This document shows, one piece after another, positions 1-7,827 of a stretch of DNA of 26,672 nucleotides; position 1 is the first letter of the stretch, and each line of letters starts with the position of its first letter. The notes beneath the pieces were generated by a model, which made no database searches, was not told where the DNA came from, and worked only from the letters and a program-made list of their open reading frames with translations. Both the position numbers and the translations under genes were made by a program. This stretch comes from an uncultured Phascolarctobacterium sp. (GTDB lineage Bacteria; Bacillota; Negativicutes; Acidaminococcales; Acidaminococcaceae). The stretch lies in the NCBI GenBank assembly GCA_900757795.1, contig CAAEPE010000006.1, positions 1 to 26,672 on the forward strand, read 5' to 3'.

Positions 1-45
1 CTTCTTTTGTCGCCAAAAGAAGTTGCAAGAAAAGCGCGCGCTTTT
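1..45. repeat. Two adjacent inverted repeats at window edge
   Basis: The first bases form a 9-bp stem (CTTCTTTTG / CAAAAGAAG, 1-22, loop TCGC). They are followed by a perfect 16-base palindrome AAAAGCGCGCGCTTTT (30-45). The stem may continue to the left of the window. No gene is visible from here to 812; bases 46-190 show nothing else recognisable. These look like intergenic hairpin repeats or transcription-end structures. Confidence 0.5.
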
Positions 46-191
46 CGAAGCGCGGCAAAGAATCTTCGACGTTCATTGATAATTCGAACTTTGCGACAAG
101 GCTTGCCCAATGCGTAGTTTTTGGGGCTAGAGGCTTCGGGTCATTTAGGCTCGCAATGGAAGGCTTTTGTGGCTGCCGCAAAGTGAATTGC

Positions 192-369
192 AATTAAGCA
201 GCCCAAATTTTACTTATCCAGCGCGATAGCGTACTCTCTGTAAATTGTAAATGAGTTTTTCGAATTAACGTCATCAAGGACGAAGCCCTTAAGTCTTGTC
301 ACCTGCAAGTAAGGCTCTTTTTGCATACTTTTTACCCTAAAGGGCACAGGTCTTGCCTTTGCGAAAAAG
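192..369. repeat. Intergenic direct repeat, copy 1 (~178 bp)
   Basis: This segment is nearly identical to 411-587. Both begin AATTAAGCA, then TTACTTATCCAGCGCGATAG, and continue through TACCCTAAAGGGCAC to CTTGCCT. On the minus strand copy 1 can be read as a 38-codon frame starting MQKEPYLQVTRLKGF and ending in TAA, with no clear ribosome site. Copy 2 breaks that frame with a one-base deletion (GTAAGG versus GTAGG), so the repeat is conserved as DNA rather than as protein. It may be a family-specific intergenic element present elsewhere in the genome. Confidence 0.75.
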
Positions 370-410
370 TATGATTTAAACGAGGTACGTGCAGTCTGCA
401 CGCCTAAAGT

Positions 411-587
411 AATTAAGCAAATTACATTACTTATCCAGCGCGATAGAGTAATCCCTGTAAATTGTAAATGAGTTTTTCGATTTAACGTCATCAAGGACGA
501 AGCCCGCAAGTCTTGTCACCTGCAAGTAGGCTCTTTTTGCATACTTTTTACCCTAAAGGGCACGCGTCTTGCCTATAAGAAAAGTAG
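411..587. repeat. Intergenic direct repeat, copy 2
   Basis: This is the second copy of the element at 192-369, about 219 bases downstream. It differs by scattered substitutions and a one-base deletion that breaks the short minus-strand frame of copy 1. The spacer 370-410 is not repeated. Both copies contain the small inverted repeat CCCTAAAGGG. Confidence 0.75.
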
Positions 588-719
588 CATTACCTGCGCT
601 GGTGTGGCGCACGCGCAATCTCCATCTAATACAACTTCTTTGAAGGCAAAGAAACGGTGAGTGCTTGTTGCTTTGTGAACAAAAATAATAAATAAAAAAT
701 TTTTTACAGCTCCGAAGTC

Positions 720-747
720 TTGTGTGGGGGGGCAAAAGTGCTATAAT
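720..747 (+). promoter_or_regulatory. Probable sigma-70 promoter of the adhesin gene
   Basis: A perfect -10 TATAAT lies at 742-747, with a weak -35 TTGTGT at 720-725 (16-bp spacer). The implied leader of about 60 bases holds a 14-base direct repeat AAAATTTTTGTAAT at 774-787 and 791-804, just before the ribosome binding site AAAGGAG (806-812). The repeat could be a regulator site, but this is unproven. Confidence 0.55.
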
Positions 748-812
748 AACCTTAAACAACTGTCATTTGTGTAAAAATTTTTGTAATAATAAAATTTTTG
801 TAATTAAAGGAG

Positions 813-3800
813 ATGTATGAAAATGAAAAAAGTCATAACACTAATTGGAAAAAGCTGAGCGCAGCTGTAACATTAAGTATCATGGCTTTAATGGGCAGCT
901 ATGTGCCGACTTATGCTGCTGGTGTAGCACAAGGTGATGGCAGTGCTGCTTCCGGAAACTTGTCAACCGCTGTAGGTAATGACGCAAAAGCAAATAGTGA
1001 AATGGGGGATATGGTTGGTGCTACTGCCATAGGTGCAAATACAAACTCATTGATGGGTGGCGCTGCTGTGGGTGAAAGTGCTATAGCAAGAGAGTTCGCA
1101 AGTGTTTTGGGTTCACATGCTCAAGCAAGGCGAAATGGAACTGCTGTGGGTGAAAGTGCTAGAGCAGAAGAGGAAGCAACTGCCTTAGGTAGTGAAGCTA
1201 AGGCATATATTCAATATTCAACGGCGATTGGTAAATATGCAATAGCTGGCGTTGAGGGTGATTCCAATATGACTAGGGCATCTGCGTTTGGCTCTTACGC
1301 ACAAGCAATTGCCGATCAAGCAACTGCTATAGGTGCAAATTCTAATGTAAGTGCAGCTAACAGCGTTGCTTTAGGCTATGGAAGTGTGGCAAATCAGGCT
1401 AACGTAGTTTCTGTAGGTGCTGTCAATTCCGAACGCAAAATTATCAATGTCAAGGTTGGTGAGTTATCACAAACTTCTACTGATGCAGTAAACGGCAGCC
1501 AGCTTTTTACTACAAACCAAAATGTAACCAAATTGGAAAATGACTATAAAGTAGCGGATAATGCATTGAGCGGTAGAATTACAGCTATGGATACTGCATA
1601 TAAAGCAGCGGATACAGAATTGAGAGGTAAAATTACAACAAATACGAACAATATTACAAGTCTAACAACTAATGTTGGAAAGAACACAAGTGATATTGCA
1701 AGTCTAACAACTAATGTTGGAAAGAACACAAGTGATATTACTGCAATTACAACTGCATATCAAGAAGCGGATACAGAATTAGATACAAAAATTACAGCTG
1801 CATATAAAGCAGCGGATACAGAATTAGATACAAAAATTACAGCTGCATATACAGTAGCGGATAATGCATTGAGCGGTAGAATTACAACAAATACGAACGA
1901 TATTGCAAGGCTAACAACTAATGTTGGAAAGAACACAAGTGATATTACTGCTTTAAACTCTAGGTTTGATGATATTGCAGGTGGTATCGGAGACAGTATC
2001 AAAGATGAAATTCAAGATAGTATCAAAGAAGATATTACCAATAATGTTGCAGACGGTATTAAGGAGCAGGTTGAACAGGGATATGTAGACGCTGATAATA
2101 CGCTTCGTCAAGAGTTTAAAACGGCGGATGAAACATTGAAAGGTAGCATTGCTGATAATAAAGCCGCAATAGACGATATGGACGCCGCATATAAAAAAGC
2201 GGATACAGAATTAGATACAAAATTAGATAAAAAAATTACAGCTAATGCAAATAATATTCAAAATGTCACTAGCGAGCTTAATGCTCTTAACGATAATGCA
2301 GTTCAATATTCTGTAAATAATGAGATTGCACTTCGTGATGGCACAAAGATTACCAATTTGGCAAATGGTACTGTAGCAGCAGATTCTACTGACGCAGTAA
2401 ACGGCAGACAGCTTTTTGGCGCTGTCAAGGCTGCTAAGGATCATGCCGAAGAATATACTAATCAGCAGATTAGAGGCTTTGTTGCCGAAAAACCTGATTA
2501 TCAACATGTACAAACTGGTTGGACGGATAGCGGATATGAAGATTATCTTGCAGATCCTAACGCTTACCAAAATAATGGTTTAGTTGCCGGTCAAGGTCAA
2601 GTTTATGGTGCAGTTGATTATTTAGAAAATAAAGCTGCAAACCAAGCATGGGATAGTGCAACATACGAAAGTAATGGTTACGCAAATTCTTCTCATATGG
2701 TTGGTGAAAAACAACTGGCAGGCGCTATTAGCTATGTTGACGGCAAAATCGAAGAAAATAAAAAGAATATTGCCGCTAATACAACAGCTATCGGAGAGCT
2801 GCAAAACAAATTTATTAGTATCGGCGACAGTATCCAAGGTGAAAACACCTGGAATTTGGCTGACTATGAAGCTTATAGAAATCAAAGCTCTGCCACAAAC
2901 AGAGAAGGCACCGATCCGTCTACTAAGCTTGTCGGCGCAGGTCAGCTGTACGGCGCTGTTAAATATTTGGATGATAAAATTGATAATATCAGCGTTGCCG
3001 ACCCCGGTGATGGTACTTCCAGCGGTGGTACAACTGTAACCGGCAATAAATCCTGGAGTACCGACAAATATCAGAGTGGAGCTTACGATAATAGCTCTAA
3101 GGTTGTTGGCGAAGGTCAGCTTGCTGGAGCGGTTAAGTATTTGGAGAACGACGCTGCTGCTCAAGCTTGGGATAGCGCAAAATACGAAGGCGGCGGTTAC
3201 GCAGATTCTTCTCATCTGGTTGGTGAAAAACAACTGGCGGGCGCTGTTGATTACACTATTGATTCTGCCGAAAAATATACTAATCAGCAGATTAGAGGCT
3301 TTGTTGCCAAAAACCCTGATTATCAACATGTACAAACTGGTTGGACGGATAGCGGATATGAAGATTATCTTGAAGATCCTAACGCTTACCAAAACAATGG
3401 CTTAGTTGCCGGTCAGGGTCAAGTTTATAGTGCAGTTGATTATTTAGAAAATAAAGCTGCCAGTCAAGCTTGGGATAAGCAAAAATATGAGAATAAAGAA
3501 TATGAAAAATCCTCCCACATTGTTGGTGAAAAACAATTGGCAGGTGCGGTTGATTACGCTATTGACTCTGCTAATAGTTATACTGACCAAAAAGTTGAAA
3601 ATATTACCAACGAGATTGATAATATTGGCGGACAGGTTAATAAGCTGGATAATCGTCTGAATAAGGTTGGTGCAGGAGCAGCTGCATTGGCAGCGCTCCA
3701 TCCTTTGGAGTTTGACGAGGATACAAAGTTAAGCTTCTCCGCAGGCTTAGGTCATTATAAGGGACAAAATGCAGGCGCATTGGGCGTATTCTATCGTCCT

Positions 3801-4064
3801 ACTGCTAGAGTAATGTTCAGCTTTGGCGGCACTGTGGGCAATGGCGAAAACATGGCTAATTTGGGCGTATCCTTTGCTTTGGATAGAGGCGTTGGCTATA
3901 AGGCGAAACCTACCAACAACAATATCGAAAAGGATGCTAAAATTGCCGAATTAAGCAAACGGGTTGACGAGCTTATTCAAAAGGATAAGGAAAACGCAGA
4001 GCTGCGCCAGCGCGTAGAAGAATTAACCAGATTAGTTAACCAAATGGCTCAGGCACAAAAATAA
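813..4064 (+). CDS. Trimeric autotransporter adhesin (YadA/Hag-like)
   Basis: This 1083-residue protein is a surface adhesin of the trimeric autotransporter (type Vc) family. Residues 1-36 are a signal peptide (KK, then hydrophobic LSAAVTLSIMALMG, cleavage after TYAA). A YadA-like head of degenerate ~14-residue repeats (AVGESA, ALGSEA, AIGANS) follows to about residue 200. Neck motifs TDAVNGSQL (~223) and TDAVNGRQL (~525) bracket a coiled-coil stalk rich in DTELDTKITAAYKAA-type repeats. After two long stalk repeats comes the membrane anchor (~943-1025: NRLNKVGAGAAALAALHPL, then four beta strands). Unlike classical YadA it continues for ~50 residues as a charged coiled coil, which should lie in the periplasm. 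The start is uncertain: ATG 813 touches the ribosome site AAAGGAG, while the well-spaced ATG at 817 is out of frame (see findings). Confidence 0.9.
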   Translation: MYENEKSHNTNWKKLSAAVTLSIMALMGSYVPTYAAGVAQGDGSAASGNLSTAVGNDAKANSEMGDMVGATAIGANTNSLMGGAAVGESAIAREFASVLGSHAQARRNGTAVGESARAEEEATALGSEAKAYIQYSTAIGKYAIAGVEGDSNMTRASAFGSYAQAIADQATAIGANSNVSAANSVALGYGSVANQANVVSVGAVNSERKIINVKVGELSQTSTDAVNGSQLFTTNQNVTKLENDYKVADNALSGRITAMDTAYKAADTELRGKITTNTNNITSLTTNVGKNTSDIASLTTNVGKNTSDITAITTAYQEADTELDTKITAAYKAADTELDTKITAAYTVADNALSGRITTNTNDIARLTTNVGKNTSDITALNSRFDDIAGGIGDSIKDEIQDSIKEDITNNVADGIKEQVEQGYVDADNTLRQEFKTADETLKGSIADNKAAIDDMDAAYKKADTELDTKLDKKITANANNIQNVTSELNALNDNAVQYSVNNEIALRDGTKITNLANGTVAADSTDAVNGRQLFGAVKAAKDHAEEYTNQQIRGFVAEKPDYQHVQTGWTDSGYEDYLADPNAYQNNGLVAGQGQVYGAVDYLENKAANQAWDSATYESNGYANSSHMVGEKQLAGAISYVDGKIEENKKNIAANTTAIGELQNKFISIGDSIQGENTWNLADYEAYRNQSSATNREGTDPSTKLVGAGQLYGAVKYLDDKIDNISVADPGDGTSSGGTTVTGNKSWSTDKYQSGAYDNSSKVVGEGQLAGAVKYLENDAAAQAWDSAKYEGGGYADSSHLVGEKQLAGAVDYTIDSAEKYTNQQIRGFVAKNPDYQHVQTGWTDSGYEDYLEDPNAYQNNGLVAGQGQVYSAVDYLENKAASQAWDKQKYENKEYEKSSHIVGEKQLAGAVDYAIDSANSYTDQKVENITNEIDNIGGQVNKLDNRLNKVGAGAAALAALHPLEFDEDTKLSFSAGLGHYKGQNAGALGVFYRPTARVMFSFGGTVGNGENMANLGVSFALDRGVGYKAKPTNNNIEKDAKIAELSKRVDELIQKDKENAELRQRVEELTRLVNQMAQAQK
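2445..3487 (+). repeat. Near-identical ~220-bp repeats inside the adhesin stalk
   Basis: Bases 2445-2665 and 3267-3487 are nearly the same (offset 822) and encode the block YTNQQIRGFVA...PDYQHVQTGWTDSGYEDYL...VDYLENKAA. Shorter repeats of the type AWDS.KYE..GY..SSH.VGEKQLAGA recur at ~2650-2720, 3165-3245 and 3470-3550. Upstream, a block containing AACAACTAATGTTGGAAAG recurs at ~1669, ~1708 and ~1915. These repeats allow stalk length change by recombination. Confidence 0.85.
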
Positions 4065-4121
4065 TAGTTTAATATTTAATACTACTTTAGGAGAGTAAAT
4101 CTTCTAAATCACCTCCTTGAT

Positions 4122-4155
4122 TGCAAAAAAGGTCGCCATAAGGCGGCCTTTTTGC
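4122..4155 (+). terminator. Rho-independent terminator of the adhesin gene
   Basis: GGTCGCC-ATAA-GGCGGCC forms a 7-bp GC stem with one G-T pair, flanked by A6 on the left and T5 on the right. It lies about 60 bases after the adhesin stop. The A/T flanks make it potentially bidirectional. Confidence 0.85.
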
Positions 4156-4165
4156 GTAGAAAACA

Positions 4166-4198
4166 CCATACGCAGATAGGTAAAGCAGCTGCGTATGG
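4166..4198. repeat. 10-bp inverted repeat between adhesin and DUF2130 gene
   Basis: Perfect arms CCATACGCAG (4166-4175) and CTGCGTATGG (4189-4198) flank a 13-base loop, with no T tract. The rest of the 311-base gap (4065-4375) holds the terminator, a 14-base direct repeat TTAGCAGAACATAT (4237-4250 and 4274-4287) and the promoter of the next gene. Confidence 0.6.
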
Positions 4199-4273
4199 CG
4201 TTAGTATTTAGTGCAGAAAAAATGCTTTTTGATTATTTAGCAGAACATATGCTCTTGAGTATAATGTGAATGC

Positions 4274-4303
4274 TTAGCAGAACATATACCTTTGTGGTAT
4301 AAT
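4274..4303 (+). promoter_or_regulatory. Promoter with direct-repeat operator candidate before DUF2130 gene
   Basis: An extended -10 (TGG-TATAAT, hexamer 4298-4303) has only a poor -35 (TTAGCA, 4274-4279, 18-bp spacer). That -35 region is the second copy of the direct repeat TTAGCAGAACATAT. The first copy continues GAACATATGCTC, which resembles but does not match a Firmicute LexA box (GAAC-N4-GTTC). A regulator binding both copies is possible. Confidence 0.45.
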
Positions 4304-4375
4304 ATATAATATTCAAAGGTAAAAGTTAAAGAGCGAAAGCTGCAGCTTAATTTTTTTTGCAAAGGAGTTGTTAAA

Positions 4376-5809
4376 GTGCAAAATATCAAATGCCCCAAAT
4401 GCGGAGAGGTTTTTCAGGTTGACGAAGCCGGTTATGCGGCTATTGTGAAACAGATTCGTGATAGAGAATTTAATAAAGAAATTCAGGAGCGGGAAGCGCA
4501 GCTAAAAATTGCTAAGGACACTGCTGTTAGTCTTGCTAAGGCCGAAGCAGAGAATAATTTAAAAGACAGCTTACAGCTGAAGGATAACGAAATTGTCGCT
4601 TTACAGAGTAAAATTAACGGCGTAATAGCTAAAGCAAATATAAAAATAGCAGAATTAAACGCTAAAATAGAAGCAAATAAAACAGAGCAGGCCGTGGCTG
4701 TAAGAGATGCTGTTTCCGAAAAGGATAAGCAGATTGCGGCACTCAACGCTAAAATTGACGCTAAGGAAAGAGAAAATCTTTTGGCTATCGGTGAAGCTAT
4801 AGCTAAAAAGGATAATGAAATTACGGCTCTCAAGGCGCAGTTAAACACTAATCAGCAACAACTGGAGCTGGCTGTAAAAAAAGCTATTGTAGAAAAAGAC
4901 GCGCAGCTTAGCGAAAAGAATATTCAAATTACTAAATTAGAGGGCGATATTAAAGCCTCGGAAAAGGAATATCTTGTTAAAGAAAAAAGTATTATTGAAG
5001 GCTACGAAAACAAGCTCAAAAGCAAGGATGAGCAGATAGCTTATTATAAAGATTTTAAAGCGCGCCAGTCTACCAAAATGATAGGCGAGAGCCTGGAGCA
5101 GCATTGCAATACCGAGTTTAACAAGCTGCGCTCCACTGCTTTTACCAGCGCCTATTTTGAAAAGGATAACGACGCCAGAAGCGGCAGCAAGGGCGATTTT
5201 ATTTTTCGTGATTATGACGGCGGTTTGGAATATATTTCCATTATGTTTGAAATGAAAAACGAAGCAGATGAAACGGCTACCAAGCATAGAAACGAGGACT
5301 TTTTTAAGGAATTAGATAAGGACCGCAAGGAAAAGAACTGCGAATACGCCGTGTTGGTGTCTTTATTGGAGGCGGACAGCGAGCTGTATAATTCCGGCAT
5401 TGTGGATGTTTCTTATCGCTATCCTAAAATGTACGTTATCAGACCGCAGTTTTTTATTCCCATTATCACCTTGCTGCGCAACGCGGCGAAGAATTCGTTA
5501 ATGTATCAAAAGGAATTGACGGCTATCAAAAATCAAAATATAGATATTTCCCATTTTGAAGCCGATATGAACGAGTTTAAAGAAAAATTTGGCCGCAATT
5601 ATCGCTTGGCCAGCGAAAAATTTAAAAAGGCCATTGAAGAAATTGACAAGACTATCGAGCATTTGCAGAAAACTAAGGATGCGCTGCTTTCTTCGGAAAA
5701 TAATTTGCGCTTGGCGAATAATAAGGCAGAAGATTTGTCGATTAAGCGTTTGACTAGAAATAATCCGACGATGGCGGCTAAATTTGCGGAGCTGAAGCAA
5801 GGGGAGTAA
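4376..5809 (+). CDS. DUF2130 protein: coiled coil plus PD-(D/E)xK-like nuclease domain
   Basis: This is a 477-residue protein of the DUF2130 family, whose biological role is not established. It starts at GTG 4376 after AAAGGAG (4361-4367). The N-terminus has a single CPKC pair (residues 6-9), half of a zinc ribbon. Residues ~25-225 are a long charged coiled coil with repeats such as EKDKQIAALNAKIDAK. Residues ~232-400 hold the conserved domain, with a restriction-endonuclease-like pattern: E241 in ESLEQHC, D274 in GSKGDFIFRD, and E292/K294 in FEMKNE after a beta strand. A second coiled coil (~400-450) closes the protein. Nuclease activity is inferred from this pattern. The gene stands alone with its own promoter. 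Confidence 0.85.
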   Translation: MQNIKCPKCGEVFQVDEAGYAAIVKQIRDREFNKEIQEREAQLKIAKDTAVSLAKAEAENNLKDSLQLKDNEIVALQSKINGVIAKANIKIAELNAKIEANKTEQAVAVRDAVSEKDKQIAALNAKIDAKERENLLAIGEAIAKKDNEITALKAQLNTNQQQLELAVKKAIVEKDAQLSEKNIQITKLEGDIKASEKEYLVKEKSIIEGYENKLKSKDEQIAYYKDFKARQSTKMIGESLEQHCNTEFNKLRSTAFTSAYFEKDNDARSGSKGDFIFRDYDGGLEYISIMFEMKNEADETATKHRNEDFFKELDKDRKEKNCEYAVLVSLLEADSELYNSGIVDVSYRYPKMYVIRPQFFIPIITLLRNAAKNSLMYQKELTAIKNQNIDISHFEADMNEFKEKFGRNYRLASEKFKKAIEEIDKTIEHLQKTKDALLSSENNLRLANNKAEDLSIKRLTRNNPTMAAKFAELKQGE

Positions 5810-5831
5810 ATGCCTTTTCGGCAGATTTTTC

Positions 5832-5860
5832 TTTACCGAGTAGGCGGCTTATGATAGAAT
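5832..5860 (+). promoter_or_regulatory. Promoter of xpt-pbuX
   Basis: A -35-like TTTACC (5832-5837) and a -10 TAGAAT (5855-5860) are separated by 17 bp. A small dyad ATGATA...TATCAT (5851-5873) overlaps the -10 and could be an operator. The leader to the xpt start is only ~45 bases, too short for a purine riboswitch, and no such fold is seen. Confidence 0.5.
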
Positions 5861-5906
5861 AAAACTTATCATTTAAGCGTAAAATTTGGAAAGCGGAGTG
5901 ATTTGT

Positions 5907-6488
5907 ATGCAATTATTGGAAGAAAAAATTCTTAAAGACGGCGTAATCAAAAGTGGTAATGTATTAAAGGTTGACAGCTTTTTAAATCATCAGATTGACG
6001 TGCCTTTTATTGCCGAGCTTGGCAAAGAGATGCAGCGTCAGTTTGCCGATCGTCCTATCAACAAGATTCTGACGATTGAAGCTTCCGGTATTGGTATCGC
6101 CTGCATAGCTGCCATGTTTTTTGGCGTGCCTGTAGTGTTTGCGAAAAAATCCAGCGGCAGCAATATGGATAAAGATGTGTATTTTACCCAAATTTATTCC
6201 TATACTCACAGCAAAACCAACGACGTAGTTGTTTCTAAACAATATTTAAGTAAGAATGACCATGTGCTGATTATCGACGACTTTTTGGCTAACGGCTGTG
6301 CCCTTGAGGGTTTGATGGATATTGTGCGCCAATCCGGTGGCGTTGTGGAGGGTATTGGCGTGGCTATTGAAAAAGGCTTTCAGGGCGGCGGCGACAAGCT
6401 GCGCGCTATGGGCGTAAATCTCCATTCCTTAGCAATTATTGATGAAATGGATGCTGCTACCAGAACCATTCGTTTCCGTGAGGATTAA
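5907..6488 (+). CDS. xpt: Xanthine phosphoribosyltransferase
   Basis: This cytosolic salvage enzyme converts xanthine and PRPP to XMP. At 193 residues it closely matches the Bacillus Xpt family. The matches are LKVDSFLNHQID (20-31), ILTIEASGIGIA (54-65), GVPVVFAKK (73-81) and the PRPP-binding VLIIDDFLANG (120-130). The chosen start is ATG 5907, with GGAG 8 bases upstream. A TTG at 5886 would add seven residues but lacks a ribosome site. The permease gene follows after 5 bases, the classical xpt-pbuX pair. No upstream riboswitch is visible, unlike the G-box control in Bacillus. Confidence 0.95.
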   Translation: MQLLEEKILKDGVIKSGNVLKVDSFLNHQIDVPFIAELGKEMQRQFADRPINKILTIEASGIGIACIAAMFFGVPVVFAKKSSGSNMDKDVYFTQIYSYTHSKTNDVVVSKQYLSKNDHVLIIDDFLANGCALEGLMDIVRQSGGVVEGIGVAIEKGFQGGGDKLRAMGVNLHSLAIIDEMDAATRTIRFRED

Positions 6489-6493
6489 AATTT

Positions 6494-7801
6494 ATGGCAA
6501 AGAAAACTGTTGACGAAATTTATCAATTAGACGGGAAAATTTCTGCGGGTAAGGCGATTCCCTTTGGCTTGCAGCATATTTTGGCGATGTTTGTCGCCAA
6601 TATTGCGCCGATTTTAATTGTGGCAGGCGTAATTAAAATGCCTGTGGAGCAAAGCGGCGCGCTGGTGCAGTCTGCCATGCTGATTGCCGGAATCGGCACC
6701 TTGATTCAGCTTTTTCCCATTTGGCGCATAGGCAGCGGCTTGCCCATTGTTATGGGTATCAGCTTTACCTTTGTTTCCATTGCCTGCGTTATCGGCAGCA
6801 AATACGGCTACGGCGGTATTTTGGGCGCAGTTTTGGTTGGCGGTCTGTTAGAGGGTGTTTTGGGCTTGACGGCTAAATATTGGCGCAAATTGATTTCGCC
6901 TATTGTAGCGGCAACGGTTGTTACTTCTATCGGCTTTAGTCTGCTGGCAGTTGGCGCTAATTCTTTTGGCGGCGGCTTTGGCAATCCTAATTTTGGCGAC
7001 GCAAAATATATTCTTGTCGGTACTATTACCTTGTTCAGCTGCATCGGCTTTAATGTTTTTGCCAAATCCTTCTATAAACAGCTTTCCGTTTTGTTTGGCC
7101 TGATTGTAGGTTATATTGTGGCAGCATTTATGGGGATGGTTGATTTCAGCGGCTTGGCTTCGGTAAATTTAGTTGCCATTCCGCAGATTATGCCTTTTGA
7201 GCTGGAATTTCATCCCGATGCCATTTTTGCTTTCTTTTTAATTTTTTTAGTTTCCGCAACGGAAACCATCGGCGATACTTCCGCTATGACGGCTATTGGC
7301 TTGGGACGTGACGTTACCGAAAAAGAGGTTGCCGGTTCCATCACCTGCGACGGTTTTGTCAGCAGCCTGTCCTCTGTTTTCGGCTGTATGCCGATTACCT
7401 CGTTCAGCCAAAATGTAGGCTTAATTGCCATGACGAAGGTTGTCAACCGTTACGCTATTGCCAGCGGTGCGGTGATTATGATTTTGTCGGGTTTGTTCCC
7501 CGCTTTGGGCGTAATTTTGGCGTCCCTGCCGGAATCTGTTTTAGGCGGCTGCACCTTGATGATGTTTGGCTCTATTGTGGTCAGCGGTGTGCAGATGATT
7601 GCCAAATGCGGAGCAAGCTCGCGCAATATTACTATTGCTTCTTTGGCTTTGAGTATCGGTATCGGTTTTACGCAGGCGCCGGCAATTTTTAAAATCGCGC
7701 CGGATTTGGTAAAAAATGTTTTTGCCGAAAACTGCGTTGCCGTAGTATTTATTGTGGCGATAGCACTGAATCTGATTCTGCCTCAGGATGAAGAAGAATA
7801 A
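6494..7801 (+). CDS. pbuX: Xanthine/uracil permease (NCS2 family)
   Basis: This 435-residue inner-membrane transporter of the nucleobase-cation symporter-2 family likely imports xanthine for the Xpt enzyme encoded just upstream. The whole length is hydrophobic and fits 14 membrane segments. Hallmarks are FGLQHILAMFVANIAPI (residues 24-40), the TM8 acidic motif ATETIGDTSAM (~255-265) that contacts the base, and the NCS2 signature PITSFSQNVGLI (~300-311). It starts at ATG 6494, five bases after the xpt stop, so the two are co-transcribed. Xanthine rather than uracil specificity is inferred from the pairing with xpt. Confidence 0.9.
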   Translation: MAKKTVDEIYQLDGKISAGKAIPFGLQHILAMFVANIAPILIVAGVIKMPVEQSGALVQSAMLIAGIGTLIQLFPIWRIGSGLPIVMGISFTFVSIACVIGSKYGYGGILGAVLVGGLLEGVLGLTAKYWRKLISPIVAATVVTSIGFSLLAVGANSFGGGFGNPNFGDAKYILVGTITLFSCIGFNVFAKSFYKQLSVLFGLIVGYIVAAFMGMVDFSGLASVNLVAIPQIMPFELEFHPDAIFAFFLIFLVSATETIGDTSAMTAIGLGRDVTEKEVAGSITCDGFVSSLSSVFGCMPITSFSQNVGLIAMTKVVNRYAIASGAVIMILSGLFPALGVILASLPESVLGGCTLMMFGSIVVSGVQMIAKCGASSRNITIASLALSIGIGFTQAPAIFKIAPDLVKNVFAENCVAVVFIVAIALNLILPQDEEE

Positions 7802-7827
7802 GAATAAGCTAAAAAGAGGCGTGATAA

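Noticed and set aside
1660..1960. Separate minus-strand hydrophobic proteins within the adhesin gene
   Set aside because: They are antisense readings of the coiled-coil repeats, with no ribosome sites and repetitive composition mirroring the plus-strand gene.
4237..4287. LexA (SOS) box in the direct repeat TTAGCAGAACATAT
   Set aside because: GAACATATGCTC and GAACATATACCT both miss the right half GTTC of the Firmicute LexA pattern.
5810..5906. Purine riboswitch before xpt
   Set aside because: xpt is often G-box controlled, but the leader after the promoter is only ~45 bases and lacks the conserved three-way junction sequences.
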